64,000 bases of DNA from Anastatus disparis (lineage: Eukaryota; Arthropoda; Insecta; Hymenoptera; Eupelmidae): the NCBI GenBank assembly GCA_017163975.1, contig JAFFSR010000090.1, positions 131,501 to 195,500 on the forward strand, written 5' to 3'. Position numbers and translations under genes: made by a program. This document shows positions 45,822 to 57,900 of the stretch, piece by piece (the stretch's first letter is position 1; each line of letters opens with the position of its first letter). A model generated the notes under the pieces. That model searched no databases, was not told the DNA's origin, and saw only the letters and a program-made list of their open reading frames with translations.

Positions 45822-47072
45822 ACTGTTGCTACGATCCAAAAATCTGTAGAAAAAGAAATTAAAATTCTGTTAATAGAACCGTCACACAGATTTGCTAGCG
45901 TATTCACTAAATTCCCTTAAGTTATTGGAATAGAGATCCCAGTTATCTCCAACGAGCAAGGAATAGCTCATTATATTAAGACAACGGGTCCGCCCATAGC
46001 ACAGCGCGCTAGAAGATTGTCTTCTGAGAAACTGGTGGCAGCGGAGAAAGAATTCGCTGAGTTATGTGAGCAGGGCATTTGTAGACCCTCGTCTAGCCCA
46101 TGGGCAAGTCCCATTCATTTAGTACCAAAAAAAGATGGTTCTTGGAGAGTATGTCGAGATTATAGACAGCTTAATGCAGTCACCAGGCCTGACAGATATC
46201 CAGTGCCTCATCTTCACGACTTTCCAGTGTTTCTAAGCAACAAGAAAGTGTTTTCATCCCTAGATATGAGAAAGGCTTACCACCAGATTGCTGTTGCTTC
46301 TGAAGACATAGAAAAGACGGCTGTTATAACACCATTCGGTCTATTTGAATATACAGTCATGACATTTGGATTGCGTAACGCAGCCCAGTCTTTCCAGAGG
46401 TTCGTAAATAGAGCCCTGGGAGATTTAGAATTCGTGTTTGTCTATATAGATGATATCCTCATCGCTTCAGAGAACATGCAAGAGCATGAACAGCATTTAG
46501 AAATAGTGCTAAATAGATTGGACCAATGCAACTTACACCTGAATATCGAAAAGTGCTTATTTGGTGTAAGCGAACTGACATTCTTAGGACATAACATCTC
46601 GTCCAATGGATTTAGACTTTCAGCCGATAAGATCAAGGCCATCGCTGAATTTCCTAAACCAAACACCATCCAGCAGTTGCGTAGGTTTTTAGGAATGCTA
46701 AATTTCTACAGAAGATGTGTCCCTAAAGCAGCAGAGACTCAGATCGTCCTCAACGAGTATTTGAAGGATTCGAAAAAGAATGATAAGAGATTGATTAAAT
46801 GGACTGTACAGGCCGAAGAGGCCTTTCAGAAAGCAAAAGATGAGCTCTGCAGTGCTTCGTACTTAGCTTTTCCTAGAGAGGATGCTGAGTTAAGAATTGT
46901 TTCAGATGCATCAGATGTAGCAATGGGAGCAGCGTTGGAGCAAAAATGTGATGATTCTTGGCAACCAATAGCTTTCTTTTCTAGGAAGTTTTCGCCAACA
47001 CAAAAAAGATACTCTGTCCATGATAGAGAATTGACGGCTATCTATGAAGCTCTGCGTTACTTTTACCATTAG
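45822..47072 (+). pseudogene. pol: Reverse transcriptase and RNase H, N-terminal part of Pol
   Basis: A TAA at 45918-45920 breaks the frame upstream of the RT. The open part 46017-47072 (351 residues) holds WASPIHLVPKKDGSWRVCRD, SLDMRKAYHQI (motif A Asp), MTFGLRNAAQSFQRFV (motif B), VFVYIDDILIAS (catalytic YIDD) and LTFLGHNISSNG. The connection GFRLSADKIKAIAEFPKP follows, then the RNase H start LRIVSDASDVAMGAAL and DRELTAIYEALRYF. The frame then ends at TAG 47070-47072, and RNase H resumes in another frame. Function: copies element RNA to DNA in the particle. Confidence 0.93.
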
Positions 47073-47077
47073 AAGCA

Positions 47078-48937
47078 CGTAGCTTCAAGATACTTACTGA
47101 TCACAAGTCTCTGATCTATGCCTTGACGCATAATGATGAGAAGGCAAGTGCAAGGAAAATCCGTCAATTGTCATATATTTCGGAATTTAATACTGAAATA
47201 TGTTATATCAAGGGCGATAAGAATAGAGTCGCTGATTCGTTGTAGCGAATCGAATCAGTCAGCTCTGCAACAGCTATTGACTGGACTGATCCAGAATTGC
47301 GGAATCATCCACAGTTTATAAATGTTATCAATAAAGTTGATGCATTTAGTCTCCCAGCACTGTTTGAATATAAATTACTCAGCGAGGAACAGCAAAAAGA
47401 TGAGCAATTGGCTGAAATTTTACAAAACCCTGATCACCCGTTGAAATTACAGAAACTAGCATGGGGATCAGACAGGCTGCCTATTTATTGTGACTTGTAT
47501 GGTCACGTAATTAGACCCTATTTGCCCAAAACCTTAAGAAGGGCCGCATTTGACTCGACTCATTTTCTCGCGCATTCTGGCGCAAAGGCAACAGACCGAA
47601 TTATAAGGATGACCTATATATGGCCGAGAGTTAGCAGGGACGTAGCGAAGTGGTGTAAAGCTTGCTTACCCTGTCAGAGAGCTAAAGTAACTCGGTACAA
47701 TAAAATGTTACCCGAGCATTTTGTGGCCCCGGATAGTCGATTCGATCATGTACATATAGATTTAGTTGGACCACTTCCACGAAGTGATGGTTATTCATAT
47801 CTGTTAACTATGATAGACAGATACACTAGATGGCCTGAAGCCATTCCGTTGTACGACATATCAGCTGCTACCGAAGCACGAGCCTTCTACAATAATTGGA
47901 TAGCCCGCTACGGTGCACCAGTGACGATCACCACTGATCAAGGGAGACAATTTGAGTCTCAGCTGTTTGCAGCCTTATTACAGCTAATTGGATGTAAACG
48001 TATACATACATCAGCGTACCACCCTCAAGCGAATGGAATGATAGAGCGCTGGCATAGGACGCTGAAAGCTGCTCTTAAAACTCACGCAGAGAACAACAGA
48101 GACTGGGCTTTCTCGTTATCTACTGTGCTACTGGGCCTACGTACAAGCGTTCGTTTAGATACGAATGCCAGCCCAGCTGATTTTCTGATTGGTTCTAGTC
48201 TTCGAGTTCCTGGCGAATTCTGCGCTTTTCAAGACACCGAACCTGACAGAGCTTACTTTCTGGAGGAGTTCAGAAATTATATGCGTGAAGTAAGACCTGT
48301 GCCAGTCAATCACAAACATGCTATCAAACCGTTTAGATATAAAGACATCGCTCACTGTACGCATGTGATGTATAGAACCAAGGCAATAAAACCAGCTTTG
48401 GAAAGACCGTACACTGGTCCTCATAAAGTTATTGAGCGCCACGCTAATGGTAGAAACTTCACAATAGAAGTTAATGGCACTCATAAAATAGTTAACATAG
48501 AGCTGATTAAACCAGCCTATTTTATTCATGAGGAACCAGAGGAGGGAGTTACCGTTGAATTATCACGGTCAATGGTGGAAACACCAGAAGCTGAAATCCC
48601 TGTCCAAGACGTAGATGGTGCTCGCGACGAGTACAACGTCACAAACAATAATAATAATAGTACAAATCATAACAGCCGGATCGATCCCCAGTTGACTCAC
48701 AATGAGCCGGAGGAAGAAAACAATGGTCAAGCCATGCCGGAAAATTTAGCCCCCAGCGTTTCCATGGACACTGAGCGGCAAGAGGCACCAAGAAGAAAGA
48801 AATTTGTGCCAAATATACTAAAGAGAACACGACGAACGCAAGCTGACGAAGCAGAGCAAACGTCTGTGAATACTCAATTACCTCAAAGTGCTAAGAAAGT
48901 TACTTTTCAAGCCGAAGTTTACGACGTACCTCAATAG
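47078..48937 (+). pseudogene. RNase H C-terminus and integrase of Pol
   Basis: After a frame change the RNase H end is readable (FKILTDHKSLIYAL, ISEFNTEICYIKGDKNRVAD) up to a TAG at 47243-47245, where a serine is expected in the usual ADSLSR motif. The integrase is then fully open (47297-48937). It has the HHCC finger (STHFLAHSG ... WCKACLPCQRAK), the catalytic DDE residues (HIDLVGPLP; TTDQGRQFES; HPQANGMIERWHRTLK) and a GPY/F-type module (ERPYTGPHKVIE ... KIVNIELIKPAYF). It ends in a long Asn/Glu-rich tail finishing AKKVTFQAEVYDVPQ. It would insert element DNA into chromosomes. The intact integrase contrasts with the broken RT frame. Confidence 0.93.
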
Positions 48938-49229
48938 AGGCAAATCAACTTTAGCTCATGGTATACTTGCAATTGCAAGCCCAATGACACTGCACTGAGG
49001 ACAAAAAGCAAATAAAAAAATATATAAATAAATAAAATGGTACCTGTAAAAAAATATAAACTAAGACTGATCCTGATAGAAGGAATTTCGTTTTAGATAT
49101 GTAAATAAAACAGCTGTAAAAATATTGAAAGTTATAACCGACAACTTCGTCAGTAAGACGAGCGTAGGTTAACTAGATCTAGATCTCAATATAACATCTT
49201 GTTGCAATCACGTGAAATAGGATAGCGTA
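48938..49229 (+). other. Retrotransposon 3' non-coding region, first part
   Basis: AT-rich. No envelope-like ORF follows integrase. It ends at the TA target of the nested TIR element. Confidence 0.6.
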
Positions 49230-50326
49230 CACGGAAAAAGGTAAATACCATTAAAATCAATACTACACGTAGTATGTATTATTTCTGTGATAAAGTATTG
49301 AAAAAAAAATGTAATAGTATAATTTTAATCAATACTATACTTCAAATTTTAACTACTAATGCTGGCATAACTATATTACGAACTGAGTGCATGAATTTCC
49401 GCTACGTAGTACCTATTTTTTCGGTACTAGGACTGATATTTCACCTATCCGATTCAGGGGTAAAATTTTGCAGATAATATAATTGCTATATATAGAACTG
49501 ATTTTCCCATACTAGAATTAAAAATTGATGATTCTAAAATCATTTTTATAATATATAACCCTTTTAAATTACTAATAATTAATTTTCAACTTAACAGGAT
49601 GTCAGAGCTATTAGAATCGATTTTTGCTTTTTTTATTTTGTTGACATCTTTTTAAATTCATTAATCAAACAAATATTCTAACTTATCCGCGCTATAGCTA
49701 TGTTAGTACAATCATTTTTGTTAAAATAAAAAGTCATTTGAATTTATTTCTTTTATAAACTTGGATTGAAAGTTAGATCAAGCTTGACAAACCTAACCTC
49801 GAAATACTATACATCGTAAGTTTGTATATAACTTTTTATGTATAGCATCCCGGTGGATTTCATGAGTTGTCCGCACTCAAGCTTAATCTTATAAATTTCT
49901 TTATTGTAGCAAAAAAATTCATCTGCTTTTTCCCGTTTATAATAATCAACTCAAGTTTAAAATTAATAATTAGTAATTTGAAATTTTTACATATTATATG
50001 ATATATTTATTGATGGCTAAAAATTTTTATGCAATTTAATGGTTTTTACATTATGATAAATTAGCTGTATTGAAGTTTCATATTCGACAGCGCCGCAGTA
50101 AATATTGTATAGGTACTATGTTAGTAAAAGATAATTTAGTCCCGTAGTACGGAAAAATTCGGTACTATACCACACAATTCTTGGGACGAGTCGCGTTAAA
50201 AAATGTACTTATATAGGTCGTTTTAAAATATATATTGAGTATCAATTAAAAAACGACTGGTAATATTCTTTCTAGTACTGACTCAAATTAGTACATTCTT
50301 TTCAGGTATTTTCCTTTTTCCGTGTA
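49228..50326. mobile_element. Nested 1.1-kb TIR element with CACGG termini
   Basis: TA at 49228-49229 precedes CACGGAAAAAGGTAAATACC, and GGTATTTTCCTTTTTCCGTG is followed by TA at 50325-50326. The interior is AT-rich with pieces of GGTACTATAC/GTACTAG-like sequence and no transposase; ORF 49274-49477 has no domain. It inserted into the LTR element after or during its formation. Confidence 0.8.
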
Positions 50327-50559
50327 GTAAATTAGGATAAGAATTGTAAGAAATGTTGTAAACCGATTTGCCTTATCGGCATTTCTTATTTTGTAAATTT
50401 TTAGTGTAAAATTTTAGTGTAAGTTTTCCGTCAAATCCGCACGAAGCTCATACGGGTAATGTAAATATTTTGTTCGAAAGACAATTCGTGCATGTAAATA
50501 GTTTAGAAATAAATGTAAGATAGTAGTAGTATTAGGAAACTTGCGTTATTAGAGTTAGA

Positions 50560-50964
50560 TAATGCAAGCCTTTTTTTCAATTGCGTTAATGCGTTTTAAA
50601 AGATATTTTATAAACCAAACTTTAAAAGTCTTACGACTTTAGTGTGACTAATTGCAAAAAGCTTCTTATGGAGGTATTATCTGATGTTGTAAAGGAGAAT
50701 CAGACACTTAAAAAGCTTCAGTTAGTTAGTTGCAATAACATAAGTATTAGTAGTGTGGATTTCACTATCATTGACATAGTTTTCGCTAGTAAAAAATTAA
50801 GTAATTCATTTCGATTGTAAACTGAACAAAAAATTAAGTGCCTGAATCTCTCTATGGATAATAAGCTTGAATATTTGGTGCTTTCATGCATTCCAGATGT
50901 AACCAAAGTAAACGCGTTGAGCCTGAGTTCTCAAGAACCGTTAAGTTTGTCACGACTTCCGTGA
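50560..50964 (+). pseudogene. Leucine-rich-repeat-like coding remnant inside the LTR element
   Basis: Frames broken by a frameshift and a TAA (50818-50820) read as successive LRR-like pieces: NQTLKVLRL near 50610; ENQTLKKLQLVSCNNIS near 50695; KIKCLNLSMDNKLEYLVLSC near 50835, followed by IPDVTKVNALSLSSQE. The L-x2-L-x-L-x2-CN spacing and the repeated NQTLK start are typical of ribonuclease-inhibitor-like LRR proteins. It lies between the nested TIR element and the PPT, where some gypsy elements carry env or extra genes. It may be a captured host fragment. Evidence is pattern only. Confidence 0.45.
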
Positions 50965-51445
50965 CTTTAAAAAATTTTTTTTATATATAGCTTACACGTA
51001 AATAAAAATTTTAAAGTGTTGAAATAAACACTATTCAAGTAATTTATCTTTAAAAGGAAAAACTAAAGCTTAATCGCTTAACTTTTTAGTAGTCATCATT
51101 ACGTTACATGTGGAATGTATTCAAAGAAAAAGAAAGTAAATGTAAAAAGCTTTAAAGGAAGGATAATCAGAGATTTTAAGGAATTATAATTTTGTTAATC
51201 GTAATTCACATAAACCAGACATGAAATGTACGTTTTAAGTGTAATTAATATACTTTGTAAAACCGACGTTATTTACGTAAAAGGCATCACGACTGGCAGT
51301 ATAAATTAATCTTTACAGAGAAATGTAATTAAAAAGAAAAAAAAAGAAATATAATTGCAAAAATATATATATATATTTTATCACTGAATTTATATCAAAT
51401 GTAATTGTTTGCAATTAATATTCTTTTTTTTTTCTTTTTTTCCCT
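50965..51445 (+). other. Retrotransposon 3' non-coding region, last part
   Basis: AT-rich sequence without a recognised gene, ending in a T-rich run before the PPT. Confidence 0.6.
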
Positions 51446-51460
51446 TTTGAGGGGGAGTAG
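51446..51460 (+). other. Polypurine tract
   Basis: TTGAGGGGGAGTAG immediately precedes the 3' LTR start TGTAGG, after a long T-rich run. It is the expected position for plus-strand priming. Confidence 0.75.
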
Positions 51461-51770
51461 TGTAGGTGTCTACACGCTAAGCGCCTTAGTGCGCATGTCA
51501 AAATGTACTGTAGAGGGCTTTCGGGCCTCGTTGCGGGACGCGTCAGCGTCGTTAGTGAGTCGTGCTAGAGCCTAAGCACTGTAAACCGAATAAAGACTTA
51601 TAGCCGGTAGTCCCGGCGTAATATTATATCTTTAGTTAATATTGGTTTTTCTCTTCTGCCTTAGATTCCTTCCTCATCCTATACACGCATGCCTCCATAG
51701 ACGGGCACATTTATATCTTACATAATAATTAAGTGGATAAACACACTTCAACATATACCAATCGTCTATA
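51461..51770 (+). repeat. 3' LTR (310 bp)
   Basis: Same length as the 5' LTR with four substitutions. It is followed directly by ATAT, the target duplication. Confidence 0.95.
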
Positions 51771-51794
51771 ATATCATTACCAAAAATTTCCGTT

Positions 51795-52202
51795 CTATTT
51801 TGTAACAACCAAAAAGATACCATCTTTGGAAGGCAAACGTAACCTCAGTGGTCTAATCTTATCATGCAAGAATATACTACCAAGTCTAATTGTTTGAAGG
51901 GAATTTACATAAAATGGTGTATCATACTCAGAATCAGTAAAATATTCCTGCACCACACCACGATCAGATCTATTAGCATTCACTGAATTTGGTACATTAA
52001 ATATAATTGCATTACACCCTCTATATTTTCCATTGTTAATTTCAGCAATAACAATATCATTGTTTTCTTCCAATTTAATTTCAACAATGTGTAATATTGA
52101 TTCAATAGCTTCAATCTTATCTGTACACAAATCATTTATTAAATCTATTTTTTCATTTAGTTTGTTAAACTTGGAATTTAACATCAAGTTAAAACAATTC
52201 AA
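51795..52202 (-). pseudogene. Non-LTR retrotransposon ORF1-like protein, 3' end displaced by LTR element
   Basis: The 135-residue minus-strand frame has an N-terminal helical/coiled-coil-like part (NSKFNKLNEKIDLINDL ... IESILHIVEIKLEE). It then has CNAIIFNVPNS, RLGSIFLHDKIRPLRLRLPS and DGIFLVV. The order coiled coil, NVIIFN(V/I)P-x-S, RLG ... RPLR(V/L) is that of nucleic-acid-binding ORF1 proteins of L1/CR1/Jockey-type elements. The frame stops at TAG just before the LTR insertion. On the other side of the LTR element (41820-41908, minus) DITIRCDLTRLNRHK resembles the expected C-terminal end of this family. No ORF2 is visible. Confidence 0.6.
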
Positions 52203-54955
52203 AAGTTGTACCTAACTATCATCCATCTTATTTTTTTTTTATATTTTCTTAACCTATTAATTCCCAGGATACTTTCTTCTTTCTTTGGTAAAATAAACCA
52301 CAATAGAACATGAGTAATTAAAGAAAAAAAAATACTTCTAAAATACCAAGATACAAATTTTTTTTCATGAATTCATCATTTATTTGTATAGATTTCATGA
52401 AAATAACATATTTCTTGTTCTCATAGAGTTGTCATATGACAACTCTGGGAACACAGTGATCAAAAAAACTCTAGGAGATAAAAAAAATAATTAACGATTG
52501 TCAAGTTAACTGGTAAACTTTGCCCTATGGTACCAAGCCTATAATTTGCCGCCTATTTGCCTTCAATTATCCGCGACTTCAAAAAATTTGCCGCGACTCT
52601 CCTTCCGATTTAAACTAGTAGTACTGTTAAGTTGACGTTAAGTTAACAAGACACCCTCTATAAAAATATGCAGGCGTTGTCGTAAATACTTGTAATTAGG
52701 CTAATAACTTGCCGCGTATTTACCGCTGCGGTGAATTCTCAAATTCGAGATATTGCAATTTAGTTAATTTAATATAAACAAATAATTTGAAAGAATTCAA
52801 AATTGCGAAAAAAAAATAAAAATAATATTTTTGCATTCTTTTAATTATTTAGAACGTTAAACAAGTTCTTCAGAAAAAAATTATTAAAATTTAGCAAAAA
52901 ATTAAGAAATTAAAAAAATTCATTTTTGGTAGCGTAAATAATTTGTTTTCTTAAAATCTAAAATTAAAGCATGATGATGACCCAAACACTTTTTAAAAAG
53001 TGCTCAAATAACATTCATAATATGTAATTTCACCAAAAATAAAATTTTCTATTAGACAATTTTGATAAATAATAAACATTAAATAATAAAATTTCTAACA
53101 CTTAAATAAAAAATATTTGGGTAAATTTTTCATAATGTTAAAATTTCACCTGCAACAAATTAAAAAAAAAAAAATACAGGCACACGTATAAAACTAATTT
53201 TCTCTGAATGTTGACGTATTATAATGAAAGAAAAAAATCGTGTTACTCACTTTTAAGGGTAGTCTTTTTAACAAACATCAAAAGACAGATTTTCGAGTAA
53301 ATTTTTCATAGTGTTAAAATTTACTTTCAATAAATTAAAAAAAATTGAAGACACATGTATCAAATTTATTTTTTTTAAATGTTGATATATTAAAATGATA
53401 ATAAAAGAAAAAATCGCATTACTCACTTTTGAAGATAGCTTTTTTTAATATAAGACATTTAAATATATTCATTATTATCACACCCAGGTATAATATTTTA
53501 CCTATCTCAGATCAGTTTTTTAAGTATTTTGGGCTATAATAGATCATTTTCCATTGAGCTTTTTCATTTTTACATGTTTAATATGTTACAGAAAATATTT
53601 AAATACGCAATTTACATTAATAATTACAAAATTTTTGTAATAAATAAAATATGCCAGAAATGGCAATTTTTTTGGAAAATTCATTTTTGGCGATTCGGGT
53701 ATTAAAATTGAGTGATATTAGTTACCCAATGGCTTTTGGGATTCCTGATTACAAATCATAAGTGAGTGGAATATCAATTTATTTTTGCTAAAATTGTCAA
53801 TCTTAGGGTATGAAATTTGACATAGATTTGTGTAGTTTATGTTTTCGAATAAAAATACTTATATTCCTTTTAACCAAATATTTTAGTTTATTTAATAAAC
53901 ATTAAATCTAAAAATTTTAAATTTTAAATCTAGAAATTTCAGTGATGATTCAACTCAACGTTCTAGGTGTAAGCTATTAAATACATACTAAAACTGAGCT
54001 TTTTAAAGTTTAAACTCTTTAGAATTAAAACATTGATAGAAACTAGGTAATCGATGTAAATTTGGAAAATTTAATAGCCGGGAAAAATTCAATGATTTCC
54101 AGAATACTCGAAATAATACTTCAAAAGCAACTTAAAGATTACATTGAGTATTATAAAATAGTAAATTACAAAGTTCACAACAGAGAAAAGATGAATCAAA
54201 GCTTAGGTTTTCATATTAGTGGATAAAAACCTATTTTCAAAAGTGAGTCACGTTTTTTAAGTATAATTTCAAACGAACAAAGAACTTTATCTACACTAGG
54301 CACACGTTCCTAATAAAAAATTTCTCTTTGTGATTCTAAATATTACCTTTTGATGTAGTTTAAAATGTCACCGCTGAATAGTCTTTTTTACAGCATCGTA
54401 TTTTCCAGAAAAAAGTAAAATATATAAATTTTTGGTAACATTTTAATAACCTTTCAGAAAGTACTTTTGTTAACAGGCACACACCCATGCTCTTGATTTT
54501 CCAAAAGTATGCGTATAGATAAAGCTTTGGTGTGAATTTCAAATCAAAAAAGCAGTAGTCATTTTTTTTATAGCGGTAATTTATCATTTTACATGGCCTG
54601 GTAACATTTAAATTTCAAAAAAAAACCTCTTTTCCCCATCCGCCATAAAATGACACGTCTAATTATCATTAAAAATATAACAAAATTAGTTTCTAATAAC
54701 TCAATAAATCAGTGAACATTTGCTAACAAGATGTGCTATCTCATATTTAGGAGAAATGACGCAGTAACATGATTTTTAAAAGTATGAAAGAATTACCCAT
54801 TTACTTAATAAAGGAAAATATGCCATGTTTATTTGTTATCAAAGTGGATAAGATTAATAAAAATCAATTGAAAAAAATTAGGATTAAAATAGAATAAATA
54901 CATAAAATATCCAATGCCTTTTTCATGGCCAGGAAGCGGCAAATTGAAAGCCTCA
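52203..54955. other. AT-rich DNA without a clear gene
   Basis: Mostly A+T-rich, low-complexity sequence. 52480-52740 is slightly GC-richer with repeated TTTGCCGC motifs. Short ORFs such as 54360-54587 (minus) show no domain. One two-copy tandem duplication (53098-53455) is listed separately. Confidence 0.5.
53098..53455 (+). repeat. Two-copy tandem duplication, ~178-bp unit
   Basis: GTAAATTTTTCATAATGTTA at 53121 recurs as GTAAATTTTTCATAGTGTTA at 53299. Both are followed by AAATTAAAAAAA runs, ATGTTGAYRTATTA and TTACTCACTTTTRA. The copies are diverged. Confidence 0.8.
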
Positions 54956-54959
54956 ATTG

Positions 54960-57900
54960 CTTAGAATTCAATAAGTTTTTGACGAGTTATTGAGGGTATG
55001 TGTACTAAAATGTCTACTAGAGAACTGTATTTTAACCAAAATATGGTTGCAGCTAATTCTTTGAATGTATGCATTTTTCGAAGAAAAAGAGCAGAAAATT
55101 ATAAGCCTAATATCGTTAAAATATATCGAGTATATGATGAGTCCTTGAAGCTTTTTGTACTGAGATGACATCTAATAAAATACTGTATTTTACTAGCAAT
55201 ATTTCCGTAGCTAAATTCTTGAATGTAAGCATTTTTCATAGCTAGGAAGTGGCGAATTTAAAGCCTAATTCCGTTAGAATTCAATAACTTTTTGACGAGT
55301 TATTAAGGGTATGTATGCTTAAATGATGTCTCAAAGAAGACTGTATTGTAGCCGAAATATAACTGCGGAAAATTGTTCAAATGTATGCATTTTTCGAAGC
55401 AAAAAAGCGGAGATCATGAACCTAATTCTGTTAGAACTCAATAAGTTTTCAATTAGTTATTAAGGGTATATGTGCTTAAATTATGTCTCAAAGAAAACTG
55501 TATTGTAATCGAAATATGACCGCGGCAAATGCTTTAAATGTAAGCATTATTTGAAGCGGCAAATTCAAAGCCTAGTTCTGTTAGGATTCAATAAGTTTGT
55601 ACGAGTTACTAAGGGTATGTGTGCTTAAATGATATCGTAAAAAAAACTCTATTGTGGCCGAAATATGACCGAGGGAAATTTTTTAAATGTATGCATTTTC
55701 TAAAGCAGAAAAGAGGCAAATTAAAAGCCTAGTTCTGTTGGAATTGAATAAGTTTTTAACGAGTTATTAAGGGTATGTATGCACGGTAAAAAGTAGGCAC
55801 GGTGTGTGACGATGCAATTGATATCGTAGCGAAGTGTGCTGTAGAGACTCATTAGATAGCATGCGAGCCTCATTTTTTTCAATGCGCGCATGCTGGAGAA
55901 CGATGCAATAAGTATCTTGAATTTGGTGCTGATTTGCATGGCGTATTGACGTGCACGCACCGTCAATTGTCTTGCGATAAAGCAATTGATTGGTATTTAA
56001 CCTTCTTGCTGTTCTTATTAACAGTATATAATGTAATTTACAAAGTAGAAAAATTAGCAAAGTAGAAAAATTCATAGATTATTTAAGGAAACTGTGACTA
56101 TGCAATATGGACAATTTTGTTAAAAACAAATTGAAGGACTGGGGATTCCACGATATCATTGTCTATTTTCATAGTAAGTATTTAGGTTATGCATATAAGT
56201 TGATAAAAATTTTATGCGTACATTTTCTGTGTGTTTATCAATTGATATCAATTATATTAAATTTATTTTATTTATATTAAACCCTATACAAGTTATTTGA
56301 TTAATTTTATTTCTAATCCAAAGATTTTATAAACTACACTGTAATAAAAATTAAAAAAACTTTAGTAACATTCAACTGAATTTTTCATAATCACACAAAC
56401 ATGAAAATTCATTTAGAAAATAAATGAAAATTCATTTAGAAAATAAACATTTATATATTAAATTTATACAATGTTAGTCACATGTTCATGAAAATTTTTT
56501 TCAATCACAGAAAAATGAACCCCAAGGTAACTAAATATTAAGAAAAGTTACTGAATATTCTAATTTTTTTAACAGTGTAGAATAACCTATTGAAAATCAT
56601 AAAAAGTCTAGCGAGAATGTTTAACACCAAATAGTCACAGTTTCTTAAATAATTTATAAATTTTTCTACTTAACTATTTGTAAATTATATTATTTATAAA
56701 TATACTGTTAATAAGAACAGGTGATGAAATGACAGCAAGGAGGTTAAATATGAATCAATTGCTGTATCGCAAGCCGACCGACGGTGCATGCACGCCAATA
56801 CGTCGTGCAAATCAGCACCAAATTCAAAATGCTTATTGCATCGTTCTCCAGCATGTGCGCACTGAAAAAGACAAGGCTTGCATGCCATCTAACGAATCTC
56901 CACAGCATGCTTCGTTACGGCGTGAATTGCATCGTCGTCCACTATGCCTACTTCTTTCCGTGTGCTTAAATGATATCTCAAAGAAAACTGTATTCTAGCC
57001 GAAATATGACTGTGGCGAATTCTTTGGATGTATGCATTTTCTAAAGCAGAAAAGAAGCAAATTAAAAGCCTAGTTCTGTTGGAATTTAATAAGTTTTTGA
57101 CGAATTATTAAGTGTATGTATGCTTAAATGATTTCTCAAAGAAGACTATATTGTAGCTGAAATATAACTGCGGAAAATGGTTCAAATGTATGCATTTTTC
57201 GAAGCAAAAAAGCGGAGATCATAAACCTAATTCCGTTAGAACTCAATAAGTTTTCGATTAGTTTTTAAGGGTATATGTGCTTAAATTATGTCTCAAAGAA
57301 AACTGTATTGTAATCGAAATATGACCGCGGCAAATTTTTTAAATGTATGCATTTTTTAAAGCAGAAAAGAGGCAAATTTAAAGCCTAGTTCTGTTGGAAT
57401 TGAATAAGTTTTTAACGAGTTATTAAGGGTAAGTATGCTTAAATGATATCTCAAAGAAAACTGTATTCTAGCCGAAATATGACTGTGGCAAATTCTTTGG
57501 ATGTATGCATTTTTCGAAGCAAGAAAGCGGCAAATTGTGAGCCCAGTTTCATTACACTATAACAAATATTTGAAGAGTTTTTAATGTTTTGTGTGCTTAT
57601 TTGATGCCAACAAAATAACTATATTCTACTAGGAATATTGTTGCGACTAATTCTATGAATGTGTGCCTTTTGCGTGGCCAAGAAATGGCAAATTAAAAGC
57701 CTATTTTTCTTTGAATGCAATAGGTTCTGACGTGTTATTAAGGGTATGCAAACCAACATGATTTCTAGTAGGAAACTGTATTATAGCCGAAATATCATCG
57801 TAGCTAATTCATTAAATCTATGCATTTTTCAAAGCAGAAAAGCGGCTAATTATAAGCCTAGTCCTGTTAGAATACAACGAGTATTGGACGAAATCTTAAA

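Larger units (their letters stand above)
41909..51770 (+). mobile_element. Full-length Ty3/gypsy (CsRn1/Kabuki-type) LTR retrotransposon, defective
   Basis: A 9862-bp unit bounded by 310-bp LTRs and an ATAT duplication (41905-41908 and 51771-51774). The order is PBS, long leader (42232-43989), gag, protease, RT/RNase H, integrase, a long 3' region, then the PPT. Clade assignment rests on the CHCC Gag knuckle and the TGGTGACCCCGA primer site, features of the CsRn1 branch. The LTRs differ by only four substitutions, so insertion is recent. Coding regions nevertheless carry at least three in-frame stops and about four frame changes. The extra length comes partly from a nested TIR element (49230-50324). 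It landed in a non-LTR ORF1-like gene. Confidence 0.92.

Noticed and set aside
48155..48529. 124-residue minus-strand ORF in the integrase region
   Set aside because: Shadow of the integrase frame. The plus-strand reading carries the DDE and GPY/F motifs.
49274..50327. Envelope gene after integrase
   Set aside because: The segment is a nested TIR element. No signal peptide, membrane segment or open frame of suitable length is present.
55767..56998. Pair of similar ~90-residue ORFs on opposite strands as a duplicated gene
   Set aside because: They are mirror images created by the arms of the foldback element. No stop-free extension or domain supports a gene.
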